From positions 2,356,001-2,420,000 of the forward strand of contig NZ_OU745390.1 in NCBI RefSeq assembly GCF_916618955.1: 64,000 bases of DNA, read 5' to 3'. The position numbers were made by a program, and so were the translations under genes. A model generated the notes under the pieces. It was not told the DNA's origin and did no database searches. It worked only from the letters and a program-made list of their open reading frames with translations. Below, in pieces: positions 42,179-55,857 of this stretch (positions within the stretch are counted from its first letter, which is position 1; every line of letters begins with the position of its first letter). This stretch comes from Pseudomonas sp. Marseille-Q3773 (lineage in GTDB: Bacteria > Pseudomonadota > Gammaproteobacteria > Pseudomonadales > Pseudomonadaceae).

Positions 42179-44385
42179 TCAGGCGGGTTTCATGATCAAT
42201 ACCCCAAGCGGCGGCAGGTTCAGTGCCAGCGACTGCGGCTGGCCATGGCTGGCTATCTCGTCACTCTCCACCACACCCAGGTTGCCGACATTCGACCCGG
42301 CATACAGCTCGGCATCGCTGTTCAGCAGCTCCTGCCAGCGTTCGCCAAACGGCACGCCGATGCGATAGCCCTCGCGCGGCACCGGGGTGAAATTGGCCAC
42401 CACCAGCACCGGCTCGCCACTGCTGCTCCAACGCAGCCAGGCGTACACGCTGTTCTGCGCATCGTCACCGATCAGCCACTGGAAGCCCTGCGGCTGGCAA
42501 TCCTGCTCATGCAGCGCAGGTATATCCCGGTACAGCCGGTTGAGGTCACTGACCAGGCGCTGCACACCCTGGTGTTCGGGGTATTGCAGCAGGTACCAGT
42601 CCAGCTCGCTGTCGTGGTCCCACTCGCGCCATTGGCCGAACTCGCAGCCCATGAACAGCAGCTTCTTGCCCGGGTGCGCCCACATGAAGGTGAGGTAGGC
42701 ACGCAGGTTGGCGAACTTCTGCCAGCGGTCGCCGGGCATCTTGTCGATCAGCGAGTGCTTGCCGTGGACCACTTCGTCGTGGGAGATGGGCAGGATGAAG
42801 TGCTCGGAATAGGCATAGATCAGCCCGAAGCTCATCTCGTTGTGGTGGTAGGTGCGGTGCACCGGGTCGTTCTGGATGTAATGCAGGGTGTCGTGCATCC
42901 AGCCCATGTTCCACTTGTAGGCAAAGCCCAGGCCACCCTGCTGGGTTGGCTGGCTGACACCGGGCCAGGCAGTGGACTCCTCGGCGATGATCAGCGCACC
43001 CGGCGCCTCATGGGCTGCCACGCCGTTGAGATGGCGGATGAAGTCGATGGCCTCCAGGTTCTCGCGCCCGCCATGGCGGTTGGGGACCCACTCGCCGGCC
43101 TTGCGCGAATAGTCGCGGTACAGCATCGAGGCCACTGCATCGACCCGCAGGCCGTCGATGTGGAAGTGCTTCAGCCAGTGCAGTGCCGAGGCCATCATGA
43201 ACCCGCGCACTTCGTTGCGGCCGAGGTTGTAGATCAGCGTGTTCCAGTCCTGGTGGTAGCCTTCCAGCGGGTTGTCGTACTCGTACAGCGCGGTGCCGTC
43301 GAAACGTGCCAGGCCGTGTTCGTCGGTGGGGAAATGCGCCGGCACCCAGTCGAGCAAGACGCCGATGCCGCCCTGGTGGCAGGCGTCGACGAAGGCGGCG
43401 AAGTCCTCGGCGCTGCCGTAGCGCGAGGTGGGCGCGAACAGCGACAGCGGCTGGTAGCCCCAGGACCCACCGAACGGATGCTCCATGATTGGCAGCAACT
43501 CGATGTGGGTGAACCCCAGTTCCTGCACGTAGGGCACCAGGCGCTCGGCCAGTTCACGCCAGTTGTAGAAGCGCCCGACGTCGCCCGCCTCGTCCAGTTC
43601 GCAGCGCCACGATCCCGGGTGCAGTTCGTAGATCGACAGCGGCGCACTGTAGGCATGGCGTTGCGCACGTTGCGCCATCCAGTCATGGTCCTGCCAGGCG
43701 TGACCGAGCGGCCCCGCCACCTTGGACGCGGTACTCGGCGGCAGCTCGGTGGCACGCGCCAGCGGGTCGGCCTTCAGCGGCAGGATGCCGTCCTTGCCCA
43801 GTACCTCGTACTTGTAGGTTTCGCCCACGCCCAGGCGCGGCACGAACAGCTCCCACACCCCGGCGCTGTGGCGCAGGCGCATCGGGTGGCGACGGCCGTC
43901 CCAGTTGTTGAAGTCGCCCACCACCGAGACCCGCCGCGCATTCGGCGCCCACACCGAGAAGCACACACCGTCGACGCCATCGACCTGCGTCGGCTGGGCG
44001 CCGAAACGCCCGGACAGGTCGCGGTGGTTACCCTCGGCGAACAGGTACAGGTCCATGTCGCCCAGTTGCGGGCCAAAGCTGTAGGGGTCTTCGGTGATCT
44101 GCTCGCCGCCGGCCCAGGCGACCTGCAGCAGGTACGGGTGCGCCTGGTCGAGGTGCGCGGTGAACAAGCCTGGCAGGCTGCCCTGCTCCATTTCGGCCAG
44201 GATGCGCCCGTCATGGCGGGCCAGGACGCTCACTTTCAGGGCATTCGGCAGGAAGGCGCGGATCACCTGCCCACCCGCGCCGTCGTCATGGGGGCCGAGT
44301 ACTGCAAATGGATCGGCGTGCTCGGCGCGGGCCAGGGCATCGAGGTCCCGTTGCCGAAGGCCGCCGTTTTCACGCGTTGTTACGT

Positions 44386-44389
<4 letters not shown>
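42179..44389 (-). CDS. glgB: 1,4-alpha-glucan branching enzyme GlgB
   Basis: The start is the ATG at 44387-44389 ([20 protein letters not shown]), overlapping the stop of the TreS fusion (ATGA). This 736-residue GH13 enzyme introduces alpha-1,6 branches. Two N-terminal CBM48-type domains occupy about residues 15-210 ([33 protein letters not shown]). The catalytic barrel has [18 protein letters not shown] (Asp), [13 protein letters not shown] (Glu) and [12 protein letters not shown] (Asp). In the GlgE pathway it branches the linear glucan chains that GlgE extends. It is the last gene of the glgE-treS/mak-glgB operon. Confidence 0.96.
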
Positions 44390-47706
<3,317 letters not shown>

Positions 47707-47781
47707 GTGCGACTCCTTTCAGTTCTGCGGGCCGTGTTGCCTGGTTTTCGGGCTGCCGTGCAGCCCCGAAGCATTCGGCCC

Positions 47782-49800
47782 TCAGCGGGCCTTTTCGATA
47801 CGCCAGATCCCGAATGGCAGGTGCCAGGGTTCGATGCGCATGAACTGGGTCTTGCCATACCAGGACCAGCGGTGGCCGTTCATCAGGTCCTCGCCATGGG
47901 TCTCGGCGTTGTCATCCAGCCCCAGCTCCCACAAGGGCAGCTCGAAGTGCGCCTCCTGGGCATTGTGCGGATCGAGGCTGATGGCGATCAGGATGTAGTT
48001 GTCGCGCTCGCGCGTGCGCTTGGCGAAGTACAGGATGTTGTCGTTCCAGCAGTTGAAGAACGCCACGCCCAGGTGGGTCTGCAGTGCCGGGTTCTGCCGA
48101 CGAATGCGGTTGAGCTGGGCGATCTCGGCGATGATGTTGCCCGGCTGGGTGTAGTCGCGCGGGCGGATCTCGTACTTCTCCGAGTCGAGGTACTCCTCCT
48201 TGCCCGGCAAAGCCGCCGCCTCGCACAGTTCGAAGCCCGAATACATGCCCCACAAACCCGAGCCCATGGTCGCCAGGGCGGCGCGGATGAGAAAGCCGGC
48301 GCGCCCGGAATGCTGCAGGAAGAACGGGTTGATGTCCGGCGTGTTGACGAAGAAGTTGGGCCGGTAGCATTGGTTCCAGGGCGGCTGGTTGAGCTGTTCG
48401 AAGTATTCGCGCAGCTCTTGCTTGGTATTGCGCCAGGTGAAATAGGTGTAGCTCTGCGCGTACCCGACCTTGCCCAGGCGCGCCATCATCGCCGGCTTGG
48501 TGAACGCCTCGGCGAGGAAGATCACGTCCGGGTAGTGGCTGCGCACATTGGCGATCAACCATTGCCAGAACGGCAGTGGCTTGGTGTGCGGGTTATCGAC
48601 GCGGAAGGTCTTCACGCCCTCCTCGACCCAGCCGATGATCACGTCGCGCAGGGCCAGCCACAGGCCTGGCACCGCATCGGGGGCATAGAAGTCGACGTTG
48701 ACGATGTCCTGGTATTTCTTCGGCGGGTTTTCGGCGTAGCGGATGGTGCCATCCGGGCGCCAGCTGAACCAGCCAGGGTGTCCCTGCAGCCACGGGTGGT
48801 CCTGGGAGCACTGGATGGCGAAGTCCAGGGCGATTTCCAGGCCGTGCTGGGCGGCTGCCGAGACCAGCCGGCGAAAATCCTCCCGGCTGCCCAGCTGCGG
48901 ATGAATGGCGTCGTGGCCGCCCTCAGGACTGCCGATGGCATACGGGCTGCCGGGGTCGCCGGGCTGGGCCTGCAGGGAATTGTTGCGGCCCTTGCGGTGC
49001 TTGCTGCCGATCGGGTGGATGGGCGGGAAATACAGCACATCGAAGCCCATGTCGCGGATCATCGGCAAGCGCTGATGCACATCGTTGAAGGTGCCGTGGC
49101 GCTCGGGGCTGTCGGTGCAGGAGCGCGGGAACAGCTCGTACCAGCTGGCGAACTGCGCGGCCGGGCGGTCCACATCCAACGGGTACTCGATGCTGCGGGT
49201 CAGGTAGCTGCGGTGCTCGGCCTCGGCCATCAGCCGCGTGGCCTCGGCCCCCAGGAACAAGGCGACCTGGTCGTCTTCGGCGAGGCTCGGCAGCCGCTCG
49301 GCGAGTGCCTGCAACTGGTCGCGCAAGGCTCCGCCACTCAGCTCGATGCCCTTGCCGAGCAGCAGGCGCCCCTCTTCCAGTTCGAGGCTGATGTCGACGC
49401 CGGCCTGGTACTTTTTTTCCAGGTCGTGGCAATAGGTGGCGAAGGGGTCGATCCAGGCCTCGATGCTGAACAGGTGCGGGCCGATTTCGGTGGGGATGAA
49501 CTCGGCCAGCCACAGGTCGTTGCCCGCCGAGGTCATCGGCACGCAATGAATGCGCCGGCTGCCGGCCTGGCGCCAGTTCAGCATCACCGCCATGCGGTCG
49601 TGGCCGTCGCTGAATACCTTGCTGCTGACCGCAACCGGCTGGTTGCTGATGGCCTTGGCCGCGAATGCGCCACCTTCGAGCACCGGCTGGGTGTCCTCGA
49701 TGGCAATGCGCGGCGCCAGCAGAGCCTGGGACAGGCTGATGACCTGGTCCGGATGGTCATTGGCCATGGGCACGCTTTCGAAGGGCTCTTTCAGAGACAT
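47782..49800 (-). CDS. glgE: Alpha-1,4-glucan:maltose-1-phosphate maltosyltransferase GlgE
   Basis: This 672-residue GH13_3 enzyme adds maltosyl units from maltose-1-phosphate to alpha-1,4-glucans. An N-terminal beta domain (VFSDGHDRMAVMLNWRQAG region) and an inserted helical domain precede the barrel. Catalytic motifs include VLYFPPIHPIGSKHRKGRNN, TFRVDNPHTKPLPFW (nucleophile Asp) and VIFLAEAFTKPAMM (acid Glu). It is the first gene of the minus-strand operon and starts 75 bp before treS/mak. Upstream, GGGAGCAAGGC precedes the ATG. With TreS-Mak and GlgB it makes branched glucan from trehalose, independent of ADP-glucose. Confidence 0.96.
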   Translation of the reverse strand: MSLKEPFESVPMANDHPDQVISLSQALLAPRIAIEDTQPVLEGGAFAAKAISNQPVAVSSKVFSDGHDRMAVMLNWRQAGSRRIHCVPMTSAGNDLWLAEFIPTEIGPHLFSIEAWIDPFATYCHDLEKKYQAGVDISLELEEGRLLLGKGIELSGGALRDQLQALAERLPSLAEDDQVALFLGAEATRLMAEAEHRSYLTRSIEYPLDVDRPAAQFASWYELFPRSCTDSPERHGTFNDVHQRLPMIRDMGFDVLYFPPIHPIGSKHRKGRNNSLQAQPGDPGSPYAIGSPEGGHDAIHPQLGSREDFRRLVSAAAQHGLEIALDFAIQCSQDHPWLQGHPGWFSWRPDGTIRYAENPPKKYQDIVNVDFYAPDAVPGLWLALRDVIIGWVEEGVKTFRVDNPHTKPLPFWQWLIANVRSHYPDVIFLAEAFTKPAMMARLGKVGYAQSYTYFTWRNTKQELREYFEQLNQPPWNQCYRPNFFVNTPDINPFFLQHSGRAGFLIRAALATMGSGLWGMYSGFELCEAAALPGKEEYLDSEKYEIRPRDYTQPGNIIAEIAQLNRIRRQNPALQTHLGVAFFNCWNDNILYFAKRTRERDNYILIAISLDPHNAQEAHFELPLWELGLDDNAETHGEDLMNGHRWSWYGKTQFMRIEPWHLPFGIWRIEKAR

Positions 49801-49941
49801 CAGGCCTTGCTCCCTTGGGCTGGTGGCAGTAAGGGTTCAGAGCCATGCGCAGGCGCGGGGGTTCAAAAAAATTGAGCGAACGGCAGCTGCCAGGGATCGA
49901 AGCCTGCAGCACCTCTTCATTTACCCACGCGAGGTCAGGCC

Positions 49942-50103
49942 ATGAACATTCCCATTCCACCGGAAACACCCGACCCCAACATCGACGACCCGAGCCTGCC
50001 GCCGCCCGTGCCGGAAGAGGACCCGGACGAGCTGCCGATCAAGCCGACCGTGCCGCCGACGGTGGGAGACCCGCCGAGCCAGGAGCCACCGGTGAAGGCT
50101 TAA
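49942..50103 (+). CDS. Small acidic proline-rich protein (53 residues)
   Basis: The ATG at 49942, with GAGGTCAGGCC just upstream, opens a 53-codon frame to TAA at 50101-50103. The product is 19/53 proline and strongly acidic in its centre, with runs such as IPPETPDPNIDDP and VPEEDPDELP. It has no hydrophobic segment or cysteine and should be disordered. It is divergent from glgE, followed by a REP pair. The good ribosome site and the boundary formed by the REP pair support a real gene. Function unknown; it is not recognisable from sequence. Confidence 0.65.
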   Translation: MNIPIPPETPDPNIDDPSLPPPVPEEDPDELPIKPTVPPTVGDPPSQEPPVKA

Positions 50104-50130
50104 GGGTAGACCAGAATCTTGTGCTGGCAG

Positions 50131-50231
50131 GGCCGGCCTCTTCGCGGGTAAACCCGCTCCCACAGGGACTGCGCCAACCTCGAAAGCGGCGCTATACCTG
50201 TGGGAGCGGGTTCACCCGCGAAAGGGCCGGC
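50131..50231. repeat. Inverted REP pair between small gene and acyl-CoA synthetase
   Basis: Arms GGCCTCTTCGCGGGTAAACC...CCCACAGGG (about 50131-50167) and CTGTGGGAGCGGGTTCACCC...GGGCCGG (about 50197-50231) are inverted copies of the GGGAGCGGGTTNACCCGCGAA family, separated by about 30 bp. They lie between convergent genes. Confidence 0.9.
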
Positions 50232-50243
50232 AGCATCAATACA

Positions 50244-51926
50244 TCAACCAGCAGTTAAAGCCGAGATCTCCGCCACGCTGATCTCGCGCATGCGAAACTT
50301 CTGCACCTTGCCGGTCACCGTCATCGGGAACTCGTCGACGAAACGGATATGCCGCGGCACCTTGAAATGCGCGATGCGCGCCTTGCACCACGCCTGCAAC
50401 TCCTCGACCGTGGCGCTGTGCCCCGGATGCAGCTTGATCCAGGCGACGATCTCCTCGCCATAGCGGCTGCACGGAATGCCGATCACCTGCGCATCGGCCA
50501 CCGCTGGGTGGGTGTAGAAGAACTCCTCCAGTTCGCGCGGGTAGATGTTCTCGCCACCACGAATGATCATGTCCTTGTTGCGCCCGACGATGCGCACATA
50601 GCCCTGCTCGTCCATTACCGCCAGGTCGCCCGAATGCATCCAGCCAGCCGGGTCGATGGCCTCCGCCGTGGCCTGCGGGTTGTCCCAGTAGCCGAGCATC
50701 ACGCTGTAGCCACGGGTGCACAGCTCGCCGATCTGCCCGCGCGGGACGATGCAGCCGTCCGCGTCCACGACCTTGTTCTCCAGTTGCGGCTGGGTACGGC
50801 CAACGCTGGTCACGCGCAGTTCCAGATCGTCGTCCGGGCCGGTTTGCAGCGATACCGGGCTGGTCTCGGTCATGCCATAGGCAATCTGCACTTCGGCCAT
50901 GTGCAGCTGGTCGATGACCCGGCGCATCACCTCGATCGGGCAGGTGGCGCCGGCCATGATGCCGCTGCGCAAGGTGGCCAGGTCGACCTGGGGCCGCAAC
51001 GGGTGGTCGAGCATGGCGATGAACATGGTCGGCACGCCATAGAGGATGCTGGCACGCTCCTCGGCCACGGCGCGCAGGGTGAGCTCGGCGTCGAAGGCGT
51101 CGTTGGGGTAGACCATGGTGCTGCCGTGGGTGATGCAGCCGAGGTTGGCCATGACCATGCCGAAGCAGTGGTACAGCGGCACCGGGATCACCATGCGGTC
51201 GCGTTCGCTCAGGCCCAGGCTTGCGCCGACCATGAAACCGTTGTTGAGGATGTTGTAGTGGCTGAGCGTGGCGCCCTTGGGTGCGCCGGTGGTGCCGGAG
51301 GTGTACTGGATGTTCACCGGCTGGTCGAACTGCAGGCTCTGCTGGCGGGCGTTGCACGCCTCGCGGGAGGTCTGCGCTGCCCGCCCGGCGAGTGCTTGCC
51401 AAGGCAGGAAGCCTGGAGGGGGGTTGGCCGCCAGGCTGATAACGCCACGCAGGTCGGACAGCCGTTCACTGGCCAGTTCACCCGGTATGGCACCAGCCAG
51501 CTCGGGTACCAGTTGCTGGACCATGGCGTGGTAATCGGAAGTCTTGAAGGCATCGGCACACACCAGCCAGCGGCAGCCGGACTGGCGCAGTACATATTCA
51601 AGCTCGCCCACGCGGTAGGCCGGGTTGATGTTGACCAGGATGGCGCCGACCTTGGCACTGGCCAGTTGCAGGATGCACCACTGGGCACAATTGGGGGACC
51701 AGATGCCGACGCGGTCGCCGGTGTTCACCCCCAGCGCCATCAGCGCGCGGGCATGCACTTCGACCTGTTCGGCCAACTGCCGCCAGGTGTAGCGCAGGCC
51801 TTGGTGGCGGGAGACCAGGGCTTCGCCATCGGCACAGCGGGCCACGGTGGCATCGAACGCCTGGCCGATGGTCAGGGTCAGCAGCGGTTGGTCCTGGCGA
51901 CCTCGGGTATAGCTTGGTTGACTCAT
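50244..51926 (-). CDS. AMP-forming acyl-CoA synthetase
   Basis: The start is the ATG at 51924-51926 (MSQPSYTRGRQDQPLL), with AAGGGA upstream. The 560-residue ANL-superfamily ligase shows the AMP/phosphate loop IQYTSGTTGAPKGATLSHYN near residue 200, AYGMTETSPVS near 320, the hinge region GRNKDMIIRGGENIYP near 445, and the catalytic lysine near the end in MTVTGKVQKFRMRE. It activates a carboxylic acid as CoA thioester. Its divergent position opposite liuABCD and the shared LiuR-type sites suggest a branched-chain, medium-chain or acetoacetate-type substrate from leucine or isoprenoid catabolism. The specific substrate is not known. Confidence 0.92.
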   Translation of the reverse strand: MSQPSYTRGRQDQPLLTLTIGQAFDATVARCADGEALVSRHQGLRYTWRQLAEQVEVHARALMALGVNTGDRVGIWSPNCAQWCILQLASAKVGAILVNINPAYRVGELEYVLRQSGCRWLVCADAFKTSDYHAMVQQLVPELAGAIPGELASERLSDLRGVISLAANPPPGFLPWQALAGRAAQTSREACNARQQSLQFDQPVNIQYTSGTTGAPKGATLSHYNILNNGFMVGASLGLSERDRMVIPVPLYHCFGMVMANLGCITHGSTMVYPNDAFDAELTLRAVAEERASILYGVPTMFIAMLDHPLRPQVDLATLRSGIMAGATCPIEVMRRVIDQLHMAEVQIAYGMTETSPVSLQTGPDDDLELRVTSVGRTQPQLENKVVDADGCIVPRGQIGELCTRGYSVMLGYWDNPQATAEAIDPAGWMHSGDLAVMDEQGYVRIVGRNKDMIIRGGENIYPRELEEFFYTHPAVADAQVIGIPCSRYGEEIVAWIKLHPGHSATVEELQAWCKARIAHFKVPRHIRFVDEFPMTVTGKVQKFRMREISVAEISALTAG

Positions 51927-51990
51927 GGGTGTCCCTTCTTGTGGTTGTTCTGGGCACGGCTGAAACAAGCGGGGAATACTCTGGCGCAGA

Positions 51991-52006
51991 TTTACGTTTA
52001 CGTAAA
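51991..52006. promoter_or_regulatory. LiuR-type operator 1
   Basis: TTTACGTTTACGTAAA is a palindrome with one mismatch in the centre, 64 bp before the acyl-CoA synthetase start. Its form matches the TTTACGT-ACGTAAA-like sites described for MerR-family LiuR, regulator of leucine/isovalerate genes. It probably controls the minus-strand synthetase. Confidence 0.75.
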
Positions 52007-52040
52007 GGTTATGAGTCGATTGACAGTAAGCGCATGCAGG

Positions 52041-52056
52041 TTTACGTTAACGTAAA
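52041..52056. promoter_or_regulatory. LiuR-type operator 2
   Basis: TTTACGTTAACGTAAA is a perfect 16-bp palindrome, 50 bp (about five helical turns) from operator 1 and in the same sequence context (GCAGR-site-GG). TTGACA at 52020-52025 could be a -35 element with the operator in the spacer/-10 region, as MerR-type activators use. It likely controls liuA; no liuR gene is in the window. Confidence 0.78.
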
Positions 52057-52094
52057 GGTGAAAACGACATCGGGTTTGTCGGCGTATCACCGAC

Positions 52095-52189
52095 CCTGTG
52101 GGAGCGGGTTCACCCGCGAATGCGATCATCCAGGCGATGACGGTGGCCCTGCTGATGCATTCGCGGGTAAACCCGCTCCCACAGGGCCG
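52095..52189. repeat. Inverted REP pair upstream of liuA
   Basis: Arms CTGTGGGAGCGGGTTCACCC (about 52095-52125) and GCATTCGCGGGTAAACCCGC...ACAGGG (about 52157-52189) are inverted copies of the same family as at 50.1 kb. Unusually, they lie between the presumed promoter and the start of a gene instead of at a gene end, so the liuA leader RNA would carry this hairpin. Confidence 0.88.
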
Positions 52190-52247
52190 GTGGATAGCCC
52201 TTGAGCTACGGTGTTACCTAATTTCAAGAACAACAAGGTGCCCCAGC

Positions 52248-53411
52248 ATGCATTACCCCACCCTGAACTTCGCCCTGGGCGAAACCATCGACATGCTCCG
52301 CGACCAGGTCCGCACCTTCGTCGCCGCCGAACTGGCGCCACGCGCCGCGCAAATCGACCACGACAACCTGTTCCCCGCCGACATGTGGCGCAAGTTCGGT
52401 GACATGGGCCTGCTGGGCATCACCGTGCCGGAAGAATACGGCGGTGCCGGCCTGGGCTACCTGGCCCACGTGGTGTCGATGGAAGAAATCAGCCGTGGCT
52501 CGGCCTCGGTGGCGCTGTCCTACGGCGCTCACTCCAACCTCTGCGTCAACCAGATCAACCGCAATGGCAGCCACGAACAGAAACTCAAGTACCTGCCCAA
52601 GCTGATCAGCGGCGAGCACATCGGCGCCCTGGCCATGAGCGAGCCCAACGCGGGTTCCGACGTGGTGTCGATGAAGCTGCGTGCGGAAAAGCGCGGCGAC
52701 CACTACGTGCTCAACGGCAGCAAGACCTGGATCACCAACGGCCCCGACGCCAACACCTATGTGATCTACGCCAAGACCGACCTGGACAAGGGCGCGCACG
52801 GCATCACCGCATTCATCGTCGAGCGTGACTGGAAGGGCTTCAGCCGCAGCAACAAGTTCGACAAGCTGGGCATGCGCGGTTCCAACACCTGCGAGCTGTT
52901 CTTCGACGGCGTCGAAGTGCCGCAAGAAAACATCCTCGGCCAGCTCAACGGCGGCGTGCGCGTGCTGATGAGCGGCCTGGACTACGAGCGCGTGGTGCTG
53001 TCGGGCGGGCCGACCGGCATCATGCAAAGCTGCATGGACCTGGTGGTGCCGTACATCCACGATCGCAAGCAGTTCGGCCAGAGCATCGGCGAGTTCCAGC
53101 TGATCCAGGGCAAGATTGCCGACATGTATACCCAGCTCAACGCCAGCCGCGCCTACCTGTACGCCGTGGCCCAGGCCTGCGACCGTGGCGAGACCACCCG
53201 CAAGGACGCTGCCGGGGTGATCCTGTACACCGCCGAGCGCGCCACGCAGATGGCCCTGGAGGCAATCCAGATTCTTGGCGGCAACGGCTACATCAATGAA
53301 TTCCCGGCAGGCCGCCTGCTGCGCGACGCCAAGCTGTACGAGATCGGTGCCGGCACCAGCGAAATCCGCCGGATGCTGATCGGCCGCGAACTGTTCAACG
53401 AAACCCGCTGA
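52248..53411 (+). CDS. liuA: Isovaleryl-CoA dehydrogenase LiuA
   Basis: The start is the ATG at 52248 ([19 protein letters not shown]), with AAGGTG upstream. This 387-residue FAD flavoprotein of the acyl-CoA dehydrogenase family oxidises isovaleryl-CoA to 3-methylcrotonyl-CoA and passes electrons to ETF. It has the N-terminal helical domain, [15 protein letters not shown] near residue 135, [16 protein letters not shown], and the catalytic glutamate in [16 protein letters not shown] around residue 245. That glutamate position is typical of isovaleryl-CoA rather than short-chain dehydrogenases. It is the first gene of liuABCD, with 19 bp to liuB. Confidence 0.95.
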   Translation: MHYPTLNFALGETIDMLRDQVRTFVAAELAPRAAQIDHDNLFPADMWRKFGDMGLLGITVPEEYGGAGLGYLAHVVSMEEISRGSASVALSYGAHSNLCVNQINRNGSHEQKLKYLPKLISGEHIGALAMSEPNAGSDVVSMKLRAEKRGDHYVLNGSKTWITNGPDANTYVIYAKTDLDKGAHGITAFIVERDWKGFSRSNKFDKLGMRGSNTCELFFDGVEVPQENILGQLNGGVRVLMSGLDYERVVLSGGPTGIMQSCMDLVVPYIHDRKQFGQSIGEFQLIQGKIADMYTQLNASRAYLYAVAQACDRGETTRKDAAGVILYTAERATQMALEAIQILGGNGYINEFPAGRLLRDAKLYEIGAGTSEIRRMLIGRELFNETR

Positions 53412-53430
53412 GCACAAGGGACGGGCGCAC

Positions 53431-55038
<1,608 letters not shown>

Positions 55039-55041
55039 CCC

Positions 55042-55857
55042 ATGAGCGATTTCAGCACCCTCGAAGTGATCCGTGACCCGCGCGGTTTCGCCACCCTGTG
55101 GCTGAGCCGCGAGGACAAGAACAACGCCTTCAACGCCTTGATGATCCGCGAGCTGATCGTCGCCCTCGACCAGCTGGCCGAGGACGCCAGCCTGCGCTTT
55201 GTGCTGCTGCGCGGCCGTGGCCGGCACTTCAGCGCCGGCGCCGACCTGGCCTGGATGCAGCAGTCGGCGCAACTGGACTTCAACACCAACCTGGACGACG
55301 CCCGCGAGCTGGGCGAGCTGATGTACGCCCTGCACCGCCTGAAGGCGCCGACCCTGGCGGTGGTCCAGGGCGCGGCCTTTGGCGGCGCACTGGGCCTGAT
55401 CAGCTGCTGCGACATGGCCATCGGTGCCGAGGACGCCCAGCTGTGCCTGTCGGAAGTGCGCATCGGCCTGGCCCCCGCGGTGATCAGCCCGTTCGTGGTC
55501 AAGGCCATCGGTGAGCGCGCCGCACGCCGCTACGCCCTCACCGCCGAACGCTTCAGTGGCGTGCGAGCCCGCGAACTCGGCCTGCTGGCCGAGGTATACC
55601 CGGCCAGCGAACTGGATGCCCAGGTCGAAGCCTGGGTCGCCAACCTGCTGCAGAACAGCCCGCAGGCGCTGCGCGCCACCAAGGACCTGCTGCGCGAGGT
55701 GGATGCCGGCGAACTCAGCCCGGCCCTGCGCCGCTACTGCGAAAACACCATCGCCCGCATCCGCGTCAGCGCCGAAGGCCAGGAGGGCCTGCGCGCCTTC
55801 CTGGAAAAACGCCGCCCCGCCTGGCAAACCGACGACAAGAAGGAACCGCGCCCATGA
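55042..55857 (+). CDS. liuC: 3-methylglutaconyl-CoA hydratase (gamma-carboxygeranoyl-CoA hydratase-like)
   Basis: This 271-residue crotonase-fold hydratase adds water to 3-methylglutaconyl-CoA, giving HMG-CoA. It has the oxyanion segments GRHFSAGADLAWMQQSA and VVQGAAFGGALGLISCCDMAI, and a glutamate in CLSEVRIGLAPAVISPFV. It starts 3 bp after the liuB stop and overlaps liuD (ATGA), so it is tightly coupled. The HMG-CoA lyase (liuE) that would finish the pathway is not in the window and is presumably encoded elsewhere. Confidence 0.93.
   Translation: MSDFSTLEVIRDPRGFATLWLSREDKNNAFNALMIRELIVALDQLAEDASLRFVLLRGRGRHFSAGADLAWMQQSAQLDFNTNLDDARELGELMYALHRLKAPTLAVVQGAAFGGALGLISCCDMAIGAEDAQLCLSEVRIGLAPAVISPFVVKAIGERAARRYALTAERFSGVRARELGLLAEVYPASELDAQVEAWVANLLQNSPQALRATKDLLREVDAGELSPALRRYCENTIARIRVSAEGQEGLRAFLEKRRPAWQTDDKKEPRP

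Noticed and set aside
50131..52189. CRISPR-like repeats
   Set aside because: Units are few, occur as inverted pairs with irregular spacing and match REP elements; no cas genes.
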